From Selaginella moellendorffii (taxonomy: Eukaryota; Streptophyta; Lycopodiopsida; Selaginellales; Selaginellaceae): 64,000 nucleotides of DNA. Positions within the stretch are counted from its first letter, which is position 1. The number at the start of each line of letters is the position of its first letter. The notes beneath the pieces are model-generated. The model made no database searches, had not been told where the DNA came from, and saw only the letters and a program-made list of their open reading frames with translations. Shown piece after piece: positions 31,200 through 44,057 of the stretch. The stretch spans positions 679,878 to 743,877 of the forward strand of contig NW_003314277.1 in assembly GCF_000143415.4 (NCBI RefSeq), in the 5' to 3' direction. Made by a program: the position numbers and the translations under genes.

Positions 31200-33676
31200 A
31201 CCAAGTCAAGTATACTTAACTAATAGCATTTATGAATTTTGTACTTATGCTCATCTAGTCAACTACATAAGCAATGATTAGTTTCTTAACTAGTTTAGCC
31301 AAATCATAAACACTATCTGCATCAAGACTAATGAAACTTGATATCAATACTATGGAGAGACATTTTATCCTACTCGAATCTTCAACAACAATAATGCCAA
31401 TGACAAGATATCATTTCAATGCCATTAACACTATAACACAGCTAAAAGAAAGCAAAAGTGAATCACCATTTAAAGCTCTTTAGCAACTACACTAATTGAA
31501 ATTGAAGATACCTTACTCAATATCTAAGACTAATTCTTTAACAATACTCAGCTACAGATAACACTTTATCAAAGAGTGAATTACCACATCCAAAACTCAA
31601 TAAAATCCAACACTACGAACTAAATACAACCAAATGATATCGACAAAGGTAAAGTTGATATGCTAATATGAAAAACCCATGTAAATTTAATAACACAATC
31701 CTTTGCAACACCATCCAGTAAAACAAGCCCATCACTAATAAATTTTCATCAAATGAAGCAAATGTCAAAAATCTTTGACAAGTATATTAGTTGCAAAGCA
31801 ACCAACAATCACTCTTCAACTTGCCTTTCACAAGATCCAAACACTAAGCTTTTGTTATCGAGTTATATATTTGTCCAAGATAAACATAATACCCCAAGTA
31901 CGAAATATAGGTTCATGGACAAGCATGAACTAAATGACCACTCAAATCCAACTCAACTGTAATAAGCTCACTACATGTCTAGCCAATAGCTCTAAGCATG
32001 CCTTAAAGAGGCTAGTTATGCATGATTAACACTTAGTCGAAACTAAAGTGAAGACCATGAGATGGACTTATATTAGTACACAACCTCTTCATAAACAAAG
32101 TTATAGTATGGGTATTAATATCCCAACCTCAAACAACTAAATTAGACATTATTATCCTCAACCAAAGTGTAAGGCCACCAAGACTAAGTTAGGATCAATG
32201 AGAGCTCACTACTCTCATAGAGTTTAATAAAATACAAAGTGCAACTTGCTACCAAGCATAATGCTATAAATAAAAGGCATAATGGTCACCTTTCTAGAAA
32301 AGTGGAATAATCACTTTTCTAAACCCAACTTCAGACTCTGTCCAACTCAATTGCTTTAGCCATAAATCAACATCCCTTTCGGACTACATCATACAAATTA
32401 CATACTAAGGTTTAAGCTAATCGAAGTCAACTCTAACCCTTCATTAATTTGTATTGGCTTATGAAAATGGAATGGATTTTGAGCAAAATGATCAATAGAT
32501 AAGCCATTAGAAAATTCTAAGAAAATTTGTGGAAAAATTTCCATCCTAGAAAAAGAATAATTCTATATCTAGAAATAAAAACTTTCAAGACTCAACCAAC
32601 TTCTTCCTACTAACAACTTCATATAGGTTCACTTTAACATAAATTTTCAAGACCCAATAGTATGTCTAAACATTGAACATCATGTCCATATTTTTGACAT
32701 CTAACACCAACATCTGTAAAATGCAAAATGAACATTTAAGGTTTGATCACAAAGACCATATCTTCAAATATCCACATTTTATTAACACTCTTCTTCAATC
32801 ACTTTCAAGATCTAATGTGAAGCCAAAACACTAATAAAAAAAATGACATAAAAAATTAAGATCTAAAGAAAATCCCTCATCACTTAAAACAATAATGCCA
32901 GTTCCACTAACACAAGTGCTAGCAATGTTAATGCCTACCCTTTTCCATCCAACAATTTATTCTAAGTGCTAATAGATAAACCAACAAGCCATAATAAATG
33001 AATGCTACAACTTTTTTCCATCACCTTATGGGCAAACTCTTAAGGAAACAAAGTACTAACTCAAGTTTAGCATAATGAATCACTATAGAGAATTTATTCA
33101 AAGCTACTACAATCCTACTATGTGCAAGTAGACTAACCTCATCATCAACCACTTTGGGGTTGATCATCATTTAACCAAGCAACTTCGTAATCACATAGCT
33201 CATTATCACATGGATATAATATAAAATCACAATGACTTGATCATTAATTGACCAACACTACGAGTAATGCCCATATTATTACTTCAAAGGTTTATGTGAA
33301 TATTAAGTGCTAACTCAATTTGATAAAATGCAACATAAATGCCACACTCCATCAATAAATATTTACAACACTTAACACCATTCACTTTTGCTCACAACAC
33401 AGACAAGTTTATGCCACTGTTTTTCCAACCAAATTCAAAATTAATCCAATACTAAACTACTTAAGGAGCAATAGCAAAGTTCCCTGGAAAAGAATTGAGC
33501 ATTGTAATTTAAGTCTTCAATAATAAATTTAGACAAAATGGTTTAGCGCTTCACCATTATCTATCCCACAACTCACCATTTGTAAGACCATCACTTCCAA
33601 CATGTATCAAGGTAGGGACTTCTTAATTGCATGATGTATACATAAGCAATGAGTTACATCTCATTGCAAATAATCT
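31200..33676 (-). mobile_element. Internal region of the outer LTR-B element, left part
   Basis: Colinear with 45900-48330 of the inner LTR-B element (TCAAGGTAGGGACTT; AAGCAATGAGTTACA; ACCAAGCATAATGCTATA). No frame over 69 codons and no gag or pol motif. It is interrupted at 33677 by the LTR-A element and continues at 41074. Confidence 0.7.
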
Positions 33677-35402
33677 TGTAAGCGACTAAATTTTCCATTC
33701 TACTTTAGCCACTTAACCACACCTCTGACCACTTGGAGGAGTCTCATTCACAACCTCCATAAGTCCAATCCAGGACTTGGGACTTGCTAGCCCCGAGAAT
33801 GGCATCCATGCCACTCAACATTTGCACTTGGTCCAAGTGCCCCACGTGTCCGATCCCATGACCGACACTCAAAGGTACCACTGACATAGCAGCCCGTTAC
33901 GCTAAGGCCATGCCCAATCACCTTTGCCACACTGGTAGTCCAATACCACTTGCATCACCGTCTTGGCTCTCCAAGACTAGGCAAACCATCCGTGAGTGGT
34001 CATCTCAGATCCACTCCTTAGCATCCTTAGGATGCCCACCGACGAGGGGAATAGCCTTCCCCAATATCCCTCTGTCAGTCCCCACTAAGTCCCTTTCTGC
34101 CCCTGACCGTGTTTGCCAACACTGCCACTGGATCGAGACCCACAGGCCCGACCACTAAGTCCCACGGTCCTCTGGGACTTCCTCACCACACTACTGTGTC
34201 CTTGGTCACTACCCCAGAGGACTGCTCCTCTTCCTTTCCACAGTCTGGGCCTTTGGGACAACATTTCGGAACACCGTGGCCTTACGCGAGCCACCTGGGT
34301 ACTCTCCTCGCCTTCTGCCCTTGGGTGCTCTAGCCATGGGCTTAGAGCGGGTTCCGTTGAGCCACGCCTGGTATCCAAGTAGGTAGTGCCACCCACACTT
34401 GGACTGGGAGCATCGGCCAGTCGATCTCCCGGGGGAACTAGAGCCGGCTCTTGAACACTTCACCAAGCTACCCCGCTTGTCGGTCCGTGTTCACTCTAGT
34501 CTTGGACTTCCCAGTGGTCAGCTCATCACCCAACACTGGGTCTGGCCTTCCTGGACCCAACTGGCCCTTCCTGGGCCAAACTGGCCCTTCCTGGCCCAAC
34601 TGGCTCCACTGGGCTCCAACCCCCATACTCTCCCTACTATACTTTTGGAACCCCCCGCAGCCCCCCCCCCCTGGGAGACGCACGCTTTGGGCTTTCACCC
34701 CTTGACCCGTATTAGTATTTGGACTTAGTCTCTGGCTCGATCTCGGATCCGATTTCGGATCCGACTTCGGATTCGGTCTCGGACTTGATCTCAGTCCCGG
34801 TTCCATCTTGGACTCCATCTCGGGTCCATCTCGGACTCCATCTCGGACTCCATCTCGGGTCCATCTCGGACTCCATCTCGGACTCCATCTCGGGTCCATC
34901 TCGGACTCCATCTCGGACTCCATCTCGGGTCATCTCGGACTCCATCTCGGGTCCATCTCGGACTCCATCTCGGACTCCATTTCGGGTCCATCTCGGGTCC
35001 ACCTCGGACTCCATCTCGGACTCCATCTCGGGTCCATTTCGGACTCCATCTCGGGTCCATCTCGGACTCCATCTCGGACTCCATTTCGGGTCCATCTCGG
35101 GTCCACCTCGGACTCCATCTCGGACTCCATCTCGGGTCCATCTCGGACTCCATCTCGGGTCCATCTCGGACTCTTCCACGTGTCATGTGTTGGTCCTTTT
35201 GGGTCCCTTTTTGGAGCCTCGCTTTTTGCTCGCTTTGTGCTCGTTCCTCGAGCACTTCGTTGGGAGTTCCACTCCCGCTCTTGACTTTTCAAGTCGGAGC
35301 TTTTGGTCCAAACGTGTTACGCTCGTTTGGCTCTCGCTTCGGCCACTACCACGTGGCACCCTTCCGGCTCCACTTTGGGGCCTAGGGGTTTTGTGTCTCA
35401 CA
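33677..35402 (-). repeat. LTR-A, 3' LTR of the complete element
   Basis: 1726 bp. It contains the minisatellite (about 34804-35175), a C tract near 34660 and the shared GGGCTTTCACCC block. Frames such as 34712-35179 and 34719-35465 come from the minisatellite. Confidence 0.9.
34804..35175. repeat. LTR-A minisatellite, left array
   Basis: Made of 12-bp CTCGGACTCCAT and 11-bp CTCGGGTCCAT units, with variants (ATTTCGGG, ACCTCGG). The units mix in higher-order blocks. Both strands lack stops in several frames, which produces long artificial frames rich in ESEMDPRW or SDSISGPSRT. Confidence 0.95.
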
Positions 35403-35512
35403 ACTCCACCACCCATAGACGAAGTTCGATGTCCTCATCGAACGGTAAATCATTTTGTAAAGTAACACTCGCATGTGTTACCATTTCCATCCTTGGCACC
35501 TAGCCAATATTT

Positions 35513-35645
35513 GTCAATGATTTGATATTGAAGGCTCACCATGCCTTCTCCACATTCGTCAATGGTTTGACATTGAAGGCTCACCATGCCTTTTGCATAT
35601 GCCTCAATGGTTTGACACCAAAGGCTCACCATGCCTTGCCTATCC
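35513..35645. repeat. Three tandem repeats of about 45-54 bp
   Basis: Each unit has TCAATG-TTTGA followed by AAGGCTCACCATGCCTT; the units begin near 35513, 35567 and 35611. Confidence 0.8.
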
Positions 35646-38600
35646 TCTAAGGAGGGTAGTCTCTCCAACTTAGAGACTGATTAGACCACATGCAGTGGTT
35701 CTCTCTTTTTATTGATTTAGTTCTTGCTAAACCTCTTAGAGACCCTTCTCTAAGTCAATCCCACTACTCCTTCTCGAGTAGTCTCAATTTCCCTCTATTG
35801 AACGTTTGCACCTTGGAACTTTTACTCTTTTGACTTTTGGAAGTCAATTTCCTAGGTGTCTCCAACACCTTGGATTCCTTCCAAGGGATTCCACGGCCCT
35901 ATCTTGGCCACTCGTCTTTTGCTCCTATCCGTTGATTGTTGCACCAAGCAACACCGAATCTTTACCTCCCTCCTTGAGGTATTCTTTTGATTCCATAGCA
36001 AAGGCTTTGCTTTGCCAATACTAGGGTGTTCACCCCTAGTAAGTCTCTTTAGCATCTTCTGCTGTGGGCTTTATCCACGGCCCAACTTTGTGACCCTCCC
36101 ATGGGTCTCTTTAGAGACTACTTTCCTTGGACACACTATGCCATCGCAATGACATAGCTCATTTCCCTAAGGTGCTTTACCCACTTGGTCACCTTGACCA
36201 AGCCACACCATCATCAATAGTTCAAATCAACACTTTGAACTAGGAACCTTATTCCTTAGCCCAAACAAGGACCTTGTCCTTATTTAGCCACAAGATCACC
36301 TAGTGATCTCACCTCGGCACCTTAACAGGTTTGCCAATAGGTACTAGGTCTTCCAGACCTTTAACTTGTTAACTACGACCCCGGGGGCATCCCCCACACT
36401 TGGCGGTGCGCCCAAGCTAGCCCTTCCAGCTAAGGGTCCATAGCAACTGAGACTGGGTGTCCCCATCTCATTCACCACGTCCTTGGTGCCACTGGCACCA
36501 AAGTGTTCAAGTTAGATATGCTGAGCCACACTAAGCAATCTAACCGTGCATCACGACTCCGAGGCATCCCTCGCTTGGCGGTGTGCCCAAACCAGTCTCC
36601 CCACTGAGAGTCCATGACCACCGAAATATGAGTGTCCTCATATTCCAAACCATCACCACGCCCTAGTGATTTGGGACTCGAACCCAAGCACTAGAGGGTC
36701 GGGACTCGAACCCAACCTCCGTATATGCATCTACGGACGGCATCACACAAGATGCCTGGCGTGACTCCCCACGCCGGTGCACCAACTTATTTTTAAAGCG
36801 CGCTACAGATCACAGCTTAGGAACCTAGTTCCTCCACACTGCCAAGTCCTCTCACTTGACATGTCTGTGATCATGCATGGACTCCTCCATGCTCGGCCCC
36901 ATGGCCCACCCTTTTTGAAGTTATCACCTTCAACTAGGGTATTCGTTCCCCCGACGTGCCAATCTCGCTTGGCAAGTCCTCCGACCACTGTAACATGGTT
37001 CCTGCATAAGCGTGAAAGTCCTTGTCCATCGACTTTCGTTCAAAGCCCTCTCTTTGAACCCTCGGGAACTACTTCCCTAACCTTGATAGCCTTGTCTCAT
37101 GGCAAGCTTCAAGACCACGCTTCTGCCGCGCCACTCTGATTTCGCGCGTTCCATGAACCATTTACACTTGGCCTTTCTAGGTACTAAGCTACCTAGAATC
37201 GTCTTTGGGAACCTTGAAGGAACTCTGTCCCTCAGCTTGCTAAGGCCTCCCTTTTTGCAAGCCTTCCAAATGCCACATAGTCTAACATGGACAATTCCAT
37301 ATTTTAGACCCTCCATGGCATCACGGTTGCTAGCGGCAACACCCTCGAGCCCCCACTTGATTCTCCACTCCCAGCTGGCATAACCAACCTTGGTTATACC
37401 CTTCGATTCCTATGGTTCGGTTCCATCCCCTTACTTCTTGCTTTTGGCTTCACACCTTTCCTTTGGTCATTCTCCTCCAAACCAGGAGGATAGCTTTGCA
37501 CTTTCTATCATGCTTTAGCAAGTATTCTTCGGGATGAACCTACCCAATAGCCTAGGGGGTGGTTCCTCAATCCGGGCATGCTCACCTTATAATCCCACAC
37601 ACTGGGATTACATTGTTGCTTATGGGCCTTTACATGCCCATCACTAGTCTTGCCAAAATTCCATTTTTGGCTTTGTCCAACTCGGGTAGACAGTCCTCTC
37701 CTGTCTCCGCAACCTTGGACATTTGGATAGCACCTTCTATCCATCATTCGCTAGGGACTTAGTCCCTTGGGCTTTATCCATTGCCCTCGCGACATCAAAC
37801 ACCACCTTCTGGTGTTCTAGAGTGTTCGGGTGTCCCAATGATGGTTTTCTTGACAATGAGTATTTCCTTTTATGACATTGACTTACTATATCGCAACATA
37901 AGCAACTTATCCCCCGTAAGGGTATATCCGACTTCCCTATGCTAGAAGTCTTGGGTAGCTACCTTCTACCCATTTAACCAGTTATTTTGCACCTCTTGCT
38001 TAGTTGCCTCATAGTTGTCAAGTCCTACAACTCATTGCTTGGTGCTTTCACACCTCCATCATTATCTGGGTCACCACACTCCAACTGCATGCTCTGCAGC
38101 TTAGGCTATGCCATTCCCATTCCCATTGGGATTCCTTTGGCAAGGGGTTCTCATGAACCCACTAACATAGCCTCATAGTACTACCCCTTGGCACATTTGG
38201 TGTCTCCACACCATCGGCTCCACGAGCCTACCTCTATGACACTTCCCCTTCGTGTTTAAGTCTTTGCCAAGACCAACACCGCTCTTTCTCAGGCCAACCA
38301 TTCGTTAGCACTGCACCATAGAGGTCACACACAACTTTGTGTCAAAGTTGTTTCCTTCTGGGAACACCTTTCCCATAACTTTTAGCATGGCACATTTTGC
38401 CATCGATGAGATACCCTCTGTTCTCATCCTTGGATCCTATGATCCCCTCCCCCATCCTTCATGGGGTACTACACACCTCAGTCCAAATGCTCCAATCAGT
38501 CCTTTTAGGACCTTTCCTTGACTCTACTTGAGTCATCCAGCAATTTTGGACTTGGTTCATCCACAGACCCGTAAGGTCCCACTTGTGAGGCACTAGCTCA

Positions 38601-39245
38601 CTGGAATACACTTCCTGCATTCCTGTCCTACTCAGAAGGACTATTTTCACAAGTGTTACTCTGACACTTGTTTTTGTTCTCTGGGGCAACCTCTGCCCCT
38701 TAGAACTACTTGTCCATGTGATGAGAATACCAACTCATCTCTAAGTACACCCCCCAACTCCTTGGGTTGTTCCAACATTTATTACAGGTAGCCCCGGCTA
38801 CCATTTCAAGGACTTGAGTCCTCTTCCGTATTTGACCTCCCACGGTCATTACTTCTGGTCTCACATTCATGAGCACCAACCTCAACTATATGAGGATAAT
38901 CTTGTGACTCCTTTATTGTTTTGGAGTCCACATCTTTCCCGTGATCCCAACTATAGTTGTTTATCACAACTACCTTAGCCAATTGGCTGAGCCAAATGCT
39001 CATCCGGATCACATCCTCAACTCAATGAGGAAAACCTTGCACTGTTCCCAAGATCCCAAAGTCGTTCCGTTATTGGCCCCTTTTCTATCCACCACCTTGT
39101 CTACAAGTTCACACATGAACTGTAATGGAGAGCCATGTCTTCCCGACCTGCTACTCCTCAAGGATAGGCCCACTTCTCGGACCTTCCGTTGCCAACACCA
39201 GTGGTGATATACTTGAGCACCAATAAAAGTCGGACTAAGGAACGG

Positions 39246-39257
39246 CTCTGATACCAA
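39246..39257 (-). other. Primer-binding site of the LTR-A element
   Basis: GCTCTGATACCA on the plus strand, i.e. TGGTATCAGAGC on the minus strand, a perfect plant initiator tRNA-Met site two to three bases inside the LTR. Confidence 0.9.
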
Positions 39258-39259
39258 AT

Positions 39260-41068
39260 TGTAAGCGACTAAATTTTCCATTCTACTTTAGCCACTTAAC
39301 CACACCTCTGACCACTTGGAGGAGTCTCATTCACAACCTCCATAAGTCCAATCCAGGACTTGGGACTTGCTAGCCCCGAGAATGGCATCCATGCCACTCA
39401 ACATTTGCACTTGGTCCAAGTGCCCCACGTGTCCGATCCCATGACCGACACTCAAAGGTACCACCGACATAGCAGCCCGTTACGCTAAGGCCATGCCCAA
39501 TCACCTTTGCCACACTGGTAGTCCAATACCACTTGCATCACCGTCTTGGCTCTCCAAGACTAGGCAAACCATCCGTGAGTGGTCATCTCAGATCCACTCC
39601 TTAGCATCCTTAGGATGCCCACCGACGAGGGGAATAGCCTTCCCCAATATCCCTCTGTCAGTCCCCACTAAGTCCCTTTCTGCCCCTGACCGTGTTTGCC
39701 AACACTGCCACTGGATCGAGACCCACAGGCCCGACCACTAAGTCCCACGGTCCTCTGGGACTTCCTCACCACACTACTGTGTCCTTGGTCACTACCCCAG
39801 AGGACTGCTCCTCTTCCTTTCCACAGTCTGGGCCTTTGGGACAACATTTCGGAACACCGTGGCCTTACGCGAGCCACCTGGGTACTCTCCTCGCCTTCTG
39901 CCCTTGGGTGCTCTAGCCATGGGCTTAGAGCGGGTTCCGTTGAGCCACGCCTGGTATCCAAGTAGGTAGTGCCACCCACACTTGGACTGGGAGCATCGGC
40001 CAGTCGATCTCCCGGGGGAACTAGAGCCGGCTCTTGAACACTTCACCAAGCTACCCCGCTTGTCGGTCCGTGTTCACTCTAGTCTTGGACTTCCCAATGG
40101 TCAGCTCATCACCCAACACTGGGTCTGGCCTTCCTGGACCCAACTGGCCCTTCCTGGGCCAAACTGGCCCTTCCTGGCCCAACTGGCTCCACTGGGCTCC
40201 AACCCCCATACTCTCCCTACTATACTTTTGGAACCCCCCGCAGCCCCCCCCCCCTGGGAGACGCACGCTTTGGGCTTTCACCCCTTGACCCGTATTAGTA
40301 TTTGGACTTAGTCTCTGGCTCGATCTCGGATCCGATTTCGGATCCGACTTCGGATTCGGTCTCGGACTTGATCTCAGTCCCGGTTCCATCTTGGACTCCA
40401 TCTCGGGTCCATCTCGGACTCCATCTCGGACTCCATCTCGGGTCCATCTCGGACTCCATCTCGGACTCCATCTCGGGTCCATCTCGGACTCCATCTCGGA
40501 CTCCATCTCGGGTCCATCTCGGACTCCATCTCGGGTCCATCTCGGACTCCATCTCGGACTCCATTTCGGGTCCATCTCGGGTCCACCTCGGACTCCATCT
40601 CGGACTCCATCTCGGGTCCATCTCGGACTCCATCTCGGGTCCATCTCGGAGTCCATCTCGGACTCCATTTCGGACTCCATCTCGGGTCCACCTCGGACTC
40701 CATCTCGGACTCCATCTCGGGTCCATCTCGGACTCCATCTCGGACTCCATTTCGGGTCCATCTCGGGTCCACCTCGGACTCCATCTCGGACTCCATCTCG
40801 GGTCCATCTCGGACTCCATCTCGGGTCCATCTCGGACTCTTCCACGTGTCATGTGTTGGTCCTTTTGGGTCCCTTTTTGGAGCCTCGCTTTTTGCTCGCT
40901 TTGTGCTCGTTCCTCGAGCACTTCGTTGGGAGTTCCACTCCCGCTCTTGACTTTTCAAGTCGGAGCTTTTGGTCCAAACGTGTTACGCTCGTTTGGCTCT
41001 CGCTTCGGCCACTACCACGTGGCGCCCTTCCGGCTCCACTTTGGGGCCTAGGGGTTTTGTGTCTCACA
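39260..41068 (-). repeat. LTR-A, 5' LTR of the complete element
   Basis: 1809 bp. Nearly identical to 33677-35402; the extra 83 bp lie in the minisatellite. It is presumed to hold the promoter. Confidence 0.9.
40387..40845. repeat. LTR-A minisatellite, right array
   Basis: Same units as the left array but longer, with an extra block including CTCGGAGTCCAT (about 40645). The length difference accounts for the LTR size difference. Confidence 0.95.
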
Positions 41069-42226
41069 AATCTCTCCAAGAAGAGAAAATAGTTTACGTG
41101 TTTGATCCTTCATCCCTGACAACTCTTTTCTCGGTCTCAACTTGACTAACCTTAAGCTTGCATTAACACTGCTGTAGCGCACGTGGTTTTGACCCTTTAT
41201 CCTATGGTGATTTACCATAGGATAATACCACTAAGTGGAACCTAAACCCTCTTTATGCCACGTGACACAGCCATGTGTCCATAGGACAGTGGTGTGGAAC
41301 CCGAGGTTTAGGGCCTTGGGCCACTAAACGAAATAACAGTGCCAAACTCCCAAGCATGGAGCCAAGGAGTGACGAAACCGGTCCACGAAGCAACTCCCGA
41401 GCATACAGCCCAAGGAGCGAAGGGATAGGAGCCTAGAGCAATTTGGAACAGTCCTAGAGCAACTAGCATCCTATTGCCAGGACTAGCACGCAAAACGAAG
41501 CCAAACGAAGTCTGGCACTATTTTGGCATACCGGTGGCCTAACGCAAAGACATAGGTATTCCACCAAGTAGCATGGAATGGAACTTGGGCTTAGACCCAA
41601 GCTAGACACAGAACAAAGACAGGCACGCAAGTGATAACTAGATTATGCCTCAAGTTGGTCAACCATACCTGACCTACCCATTATCCCTATTATACATTTG
41701 GAACCCCCCACAGCCCCCCCCCCCCCCCTTGAGGAACACACGCTTTGGGCTTTCACCCCAAGCCTCCCTTAGTATCAGGAGTTAGTCTCTGGGACAAGCT
41801 CGAAACTTACTAAATATGGAATGGTGCTAGATTGCGAATTTGGACACGGGACTAACACCGTTGTATTCAAACCAATCTCTACATTTCGTAAATATGCCAA
41901 ATAAGCAAATCTAGACACTTTCCATAAATAGCATTTAGGACCGAAATGAGACTAACACAAAGGGCATGATAGCGAGGGTGTTTGGCAGACACGGTGCTAT
42001 CATTTAGCGAATATTGAGGGACCAATCTCAATATTGTGGGGGTTCTTGATACTAGCAAGTGCAAGCCAATGACAGGAGTTTCTCAAACCAGGCCAAGTAT
42101 GCTTAGCAAGAAACACATAGGGTTCCTGCCTTATGTTTATCCAATTTAAGTACACGGTCATTGACCAATTTCTCAACTAGCTCAAGTGGGAATTGATAAC
42201 AGGCCTAGCAATACTGACCTCCTACC

Positions 42227-43974
42227 TGTAAGCAACTAATTTTTCCATTCTACTTTAGTCACTTAACCACACCTCCGACCACTTGGAGGAGTCTCATTCA
42301 CAACCTCCATAAGTCTAACTCAAGACTTGGGGCTTGCTAGCCCCAAGAATGGCATCCATGCCACTCAACCTTAGCACTTGGTCCAAGTGCTCCATGTGTC
42401 CGATCCCATGATCGACACCCCAAGGTACCACCGACGTATCGGCCCGTTACGCTAAGGTCATGCCCATTTACCTTGGTTACACTGGTGGTCCAACACCACC
42501 TGCATTCCAGTCCCATCTCTCAAAGACGGGGTCATCCGTCCATGAGTGATCATCCCAGATCCACTCCTTAACATCCTTAGGATACCTACAGACATGGGGA
42601 ATAGCTTTCCCCAATATCTCTGTTCCGGTCCCCACCAAGTCCCTTCCTGTCCTCGGCTGTGTTCGCCAACACTGCCACTGGATCAAGGCCCACCGGCCCG
42701 ACCACTAAATCCCACTATCCTCTAGGACTTCCTCACTGTGTGACTATGTCCTTGGTCACCACACCAGAGGGCTACCCCTCTTCCTTTCCACTGTCTAGGA
42801 CTTTGGGACACCATTTCGGAACACCGTGGCCCTACGCGGGCCTCATGGGTACTCTCCCCGCCTTCTGCCTTTGGGTGCTCTAGCCATGGGCTTAGAGCGA
42901 GGTTCCGTTGAGCCACGCCAAGTATCCAAGTAGGTAGTGCCACCCACACTTGGACTGGGAGCATCGGCCAGTCGATCTCTCGGGGGAACTAGAGCCGGCT
43001 CTTGAACACTTCACCAAGCTACCCCGCTTGTCGGTCCGTATTCACTCTAGTCTTGGACTTCCCAATGGTCAGTTCATCACCCAACACTGGGTATGGCCTT
43101 CCTGGACCAAACTGGTCCTTCCTGGGCCAAACTGGTCCTTCCTGGCCAAACTGGCTCCACTGGGCTCCAACCCCCACACTCTCCCTACTATACTTTTGGA
43201 ACCCCCCGCAGCCCCCCCCCCCCCCCCCCCTGGGGGACGATCGCTTTGGGCTTTCACCCAACTGCCTGTATTAGTATTCGGATTCGGACTCGGACTCGGA
43301 CTCGGTCTCGGTCCCGGATTCGGATTCGGACTCAGTCTCGGTCTCGGTCTCGGTCCCGGTCTCGGTTCCATCTCGGACTCCATCTCGGACTCCATCTCGG
43401 GTCCATCTCGGGTCCATCTCGGACTCTATCTCGGGTCCATCTCGGACTCCATCTCGGGTCCATCTCGGACTCCATCTCGGACTCCGTCTCGGACTCCATA
43501 TCGGACTCCACTTCAGGTCCATCTCGGACTCCATCTCGGACTCCATATCGGACTCCACTTCGGGTCCATCTCGGACTCCATCTCGGACTCCATATCGGAC
43601 TCCACTTCGGGTCCATCTCAGACTCCATCTCGGACTCTATATCGGACTCCACTTCGGATCCATCTCGGACTCCATCTCGGACTCCATATCGGACTCCATA
43701 TCGGACTCCACTTCGGGTCCATCTCGGACTCCATCTCGGACACTTCCACGTGTCACGTGTTGGTCCTTTTTGGGTCCCTTTTTGGAGCCATGCTTATTGG
43801 TTGCCTCGCACTTGCTCCTCGAGCACTTTGTTGGGAGTTCCACTCCCGCTCTCGACCTTCCAAGTCGGAGCTTTTAGTCCAAACGTGTTATGCTCGTTTA
43901 GCTTTTGCTTCGGCCACTACCACGTGGCACCCTTTCCAGCTCCACTTTGGGGCCTAGGGATTTTGTGTCTCACA
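42227..43974 (-). repeat. Solo LTR-A in LTR-B
   Basis: A complete 1748-bp LTR-A from TGTAAGCAAC to TGTGTCTCACA with perfect CTACC duplications (42222-42226, 43975-43979). No second LTR or interior, so it is the product of LTR-LTR recombination. Its minisatellite (about 43375-43745) has extra unit types, including CTCGGACTCGGTCTCGGT-like blocks (43275-43370) and CCATATCGGACTCCACTTCGG. Confidence 0.9.
43275..43745. repeat. LTR-A minisatellite in the solo LTR
   Basis: 6-bp GGACTC/GGTCTC units give way to 11-12-bp units and then to a 48-bp-like block with TATCGGACTCCACTTC. Long frames on both strands (such as 42950-43957) are by-products. Confidence 0.9.
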
Positions 43975-44057
43975 CTACCATCGTGGCAGTAAAGAAAGAG
44001 TGTCCGTAAGGATTAGCCGACAGGTAACTTTCGATACTTGAAGTCACATTCGCGACA

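Larger units (their letters stand above)
35403..39259 (-). mobile_element. Interior of the LTR-A element, non-coding
   Basis: All frames are short (at most about 120 codons) and without retroviral motifs. It contains a triple repeat (35513-35645) and several phrases repeated with slight change (GGGACTCGAACCCAA near 36670 and 36705). Typical of a large retrotransposon derivative. Confidence 0.75.
33677..41068 (-). mobile_element. Complete non-autonomous LTR-A retrotransposon (LARD-like)
   Basis: Two LTRs (33677-35402, 39260-41068) flank a 3857-bp interior. On the minus strand the LTR begins TGTGAGACACAAAACCCC and ends AGTCGCTTACA. The primer site TGGTATCAGAGC (complement at 39246-39257) lies just inside the right LTR, and a purine tract GGGTGGTGGAGT (complement at 35403-35414) just inside the left LTR, so transcription runs right to left. 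A perfect target duplication AATCT flanks it (33672-33676, 41069-41073). The interior lacks gag, protease, transcriptase and integrase motifs in all frames, so proteins must come from another element. Outside the minisatellite I noticed only about three base differences between the LTRs, indicating a young insertion. Confidence 0.9.
41173..44057 (-). repeat. LTR-B, 3' LTR of inner copy, carrying a solo LTR-A
   Basis: Net length about 1132 bp after removing the solo LTR-A and one target duplication. It holds the C tract near 41710 and the ATACATTTGGAACCCCCC module. Confidence 0.85.

Noticed and set aside
34468-35465. Long repetitive frames on both strands (ESEMDPRW-type and SDSISGPSRT-type), up to about 250 codons
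   Set aside because: They are produced by the LTR minisatellite, appear in several frames of both strands at once and change with repeat number.
36777-37383. Two frames of 94-120 codons in the LTR-A interior
   Set aside because: No domain and no homologue in other parts of the window; the length is expected by chance in this GC-moderate sequence.
40051-41092. Frames of 190-265 codons in the second LTR-A array
   Set aside because: Same repeat artefact as in the left LTR.
41173-41260. Promoter of a host gene (ACGTGG motif near TATCCTATGG)
   Set aside because: It is the terminal sequence of LTR-B, identical at 48983, and no gene follows.
42950-43992. 335- and 299-codon frames in the solo LTR-A
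   Set aside because: They cross the C tract and minisatellite, with no domain and no conservation between LTR copies.
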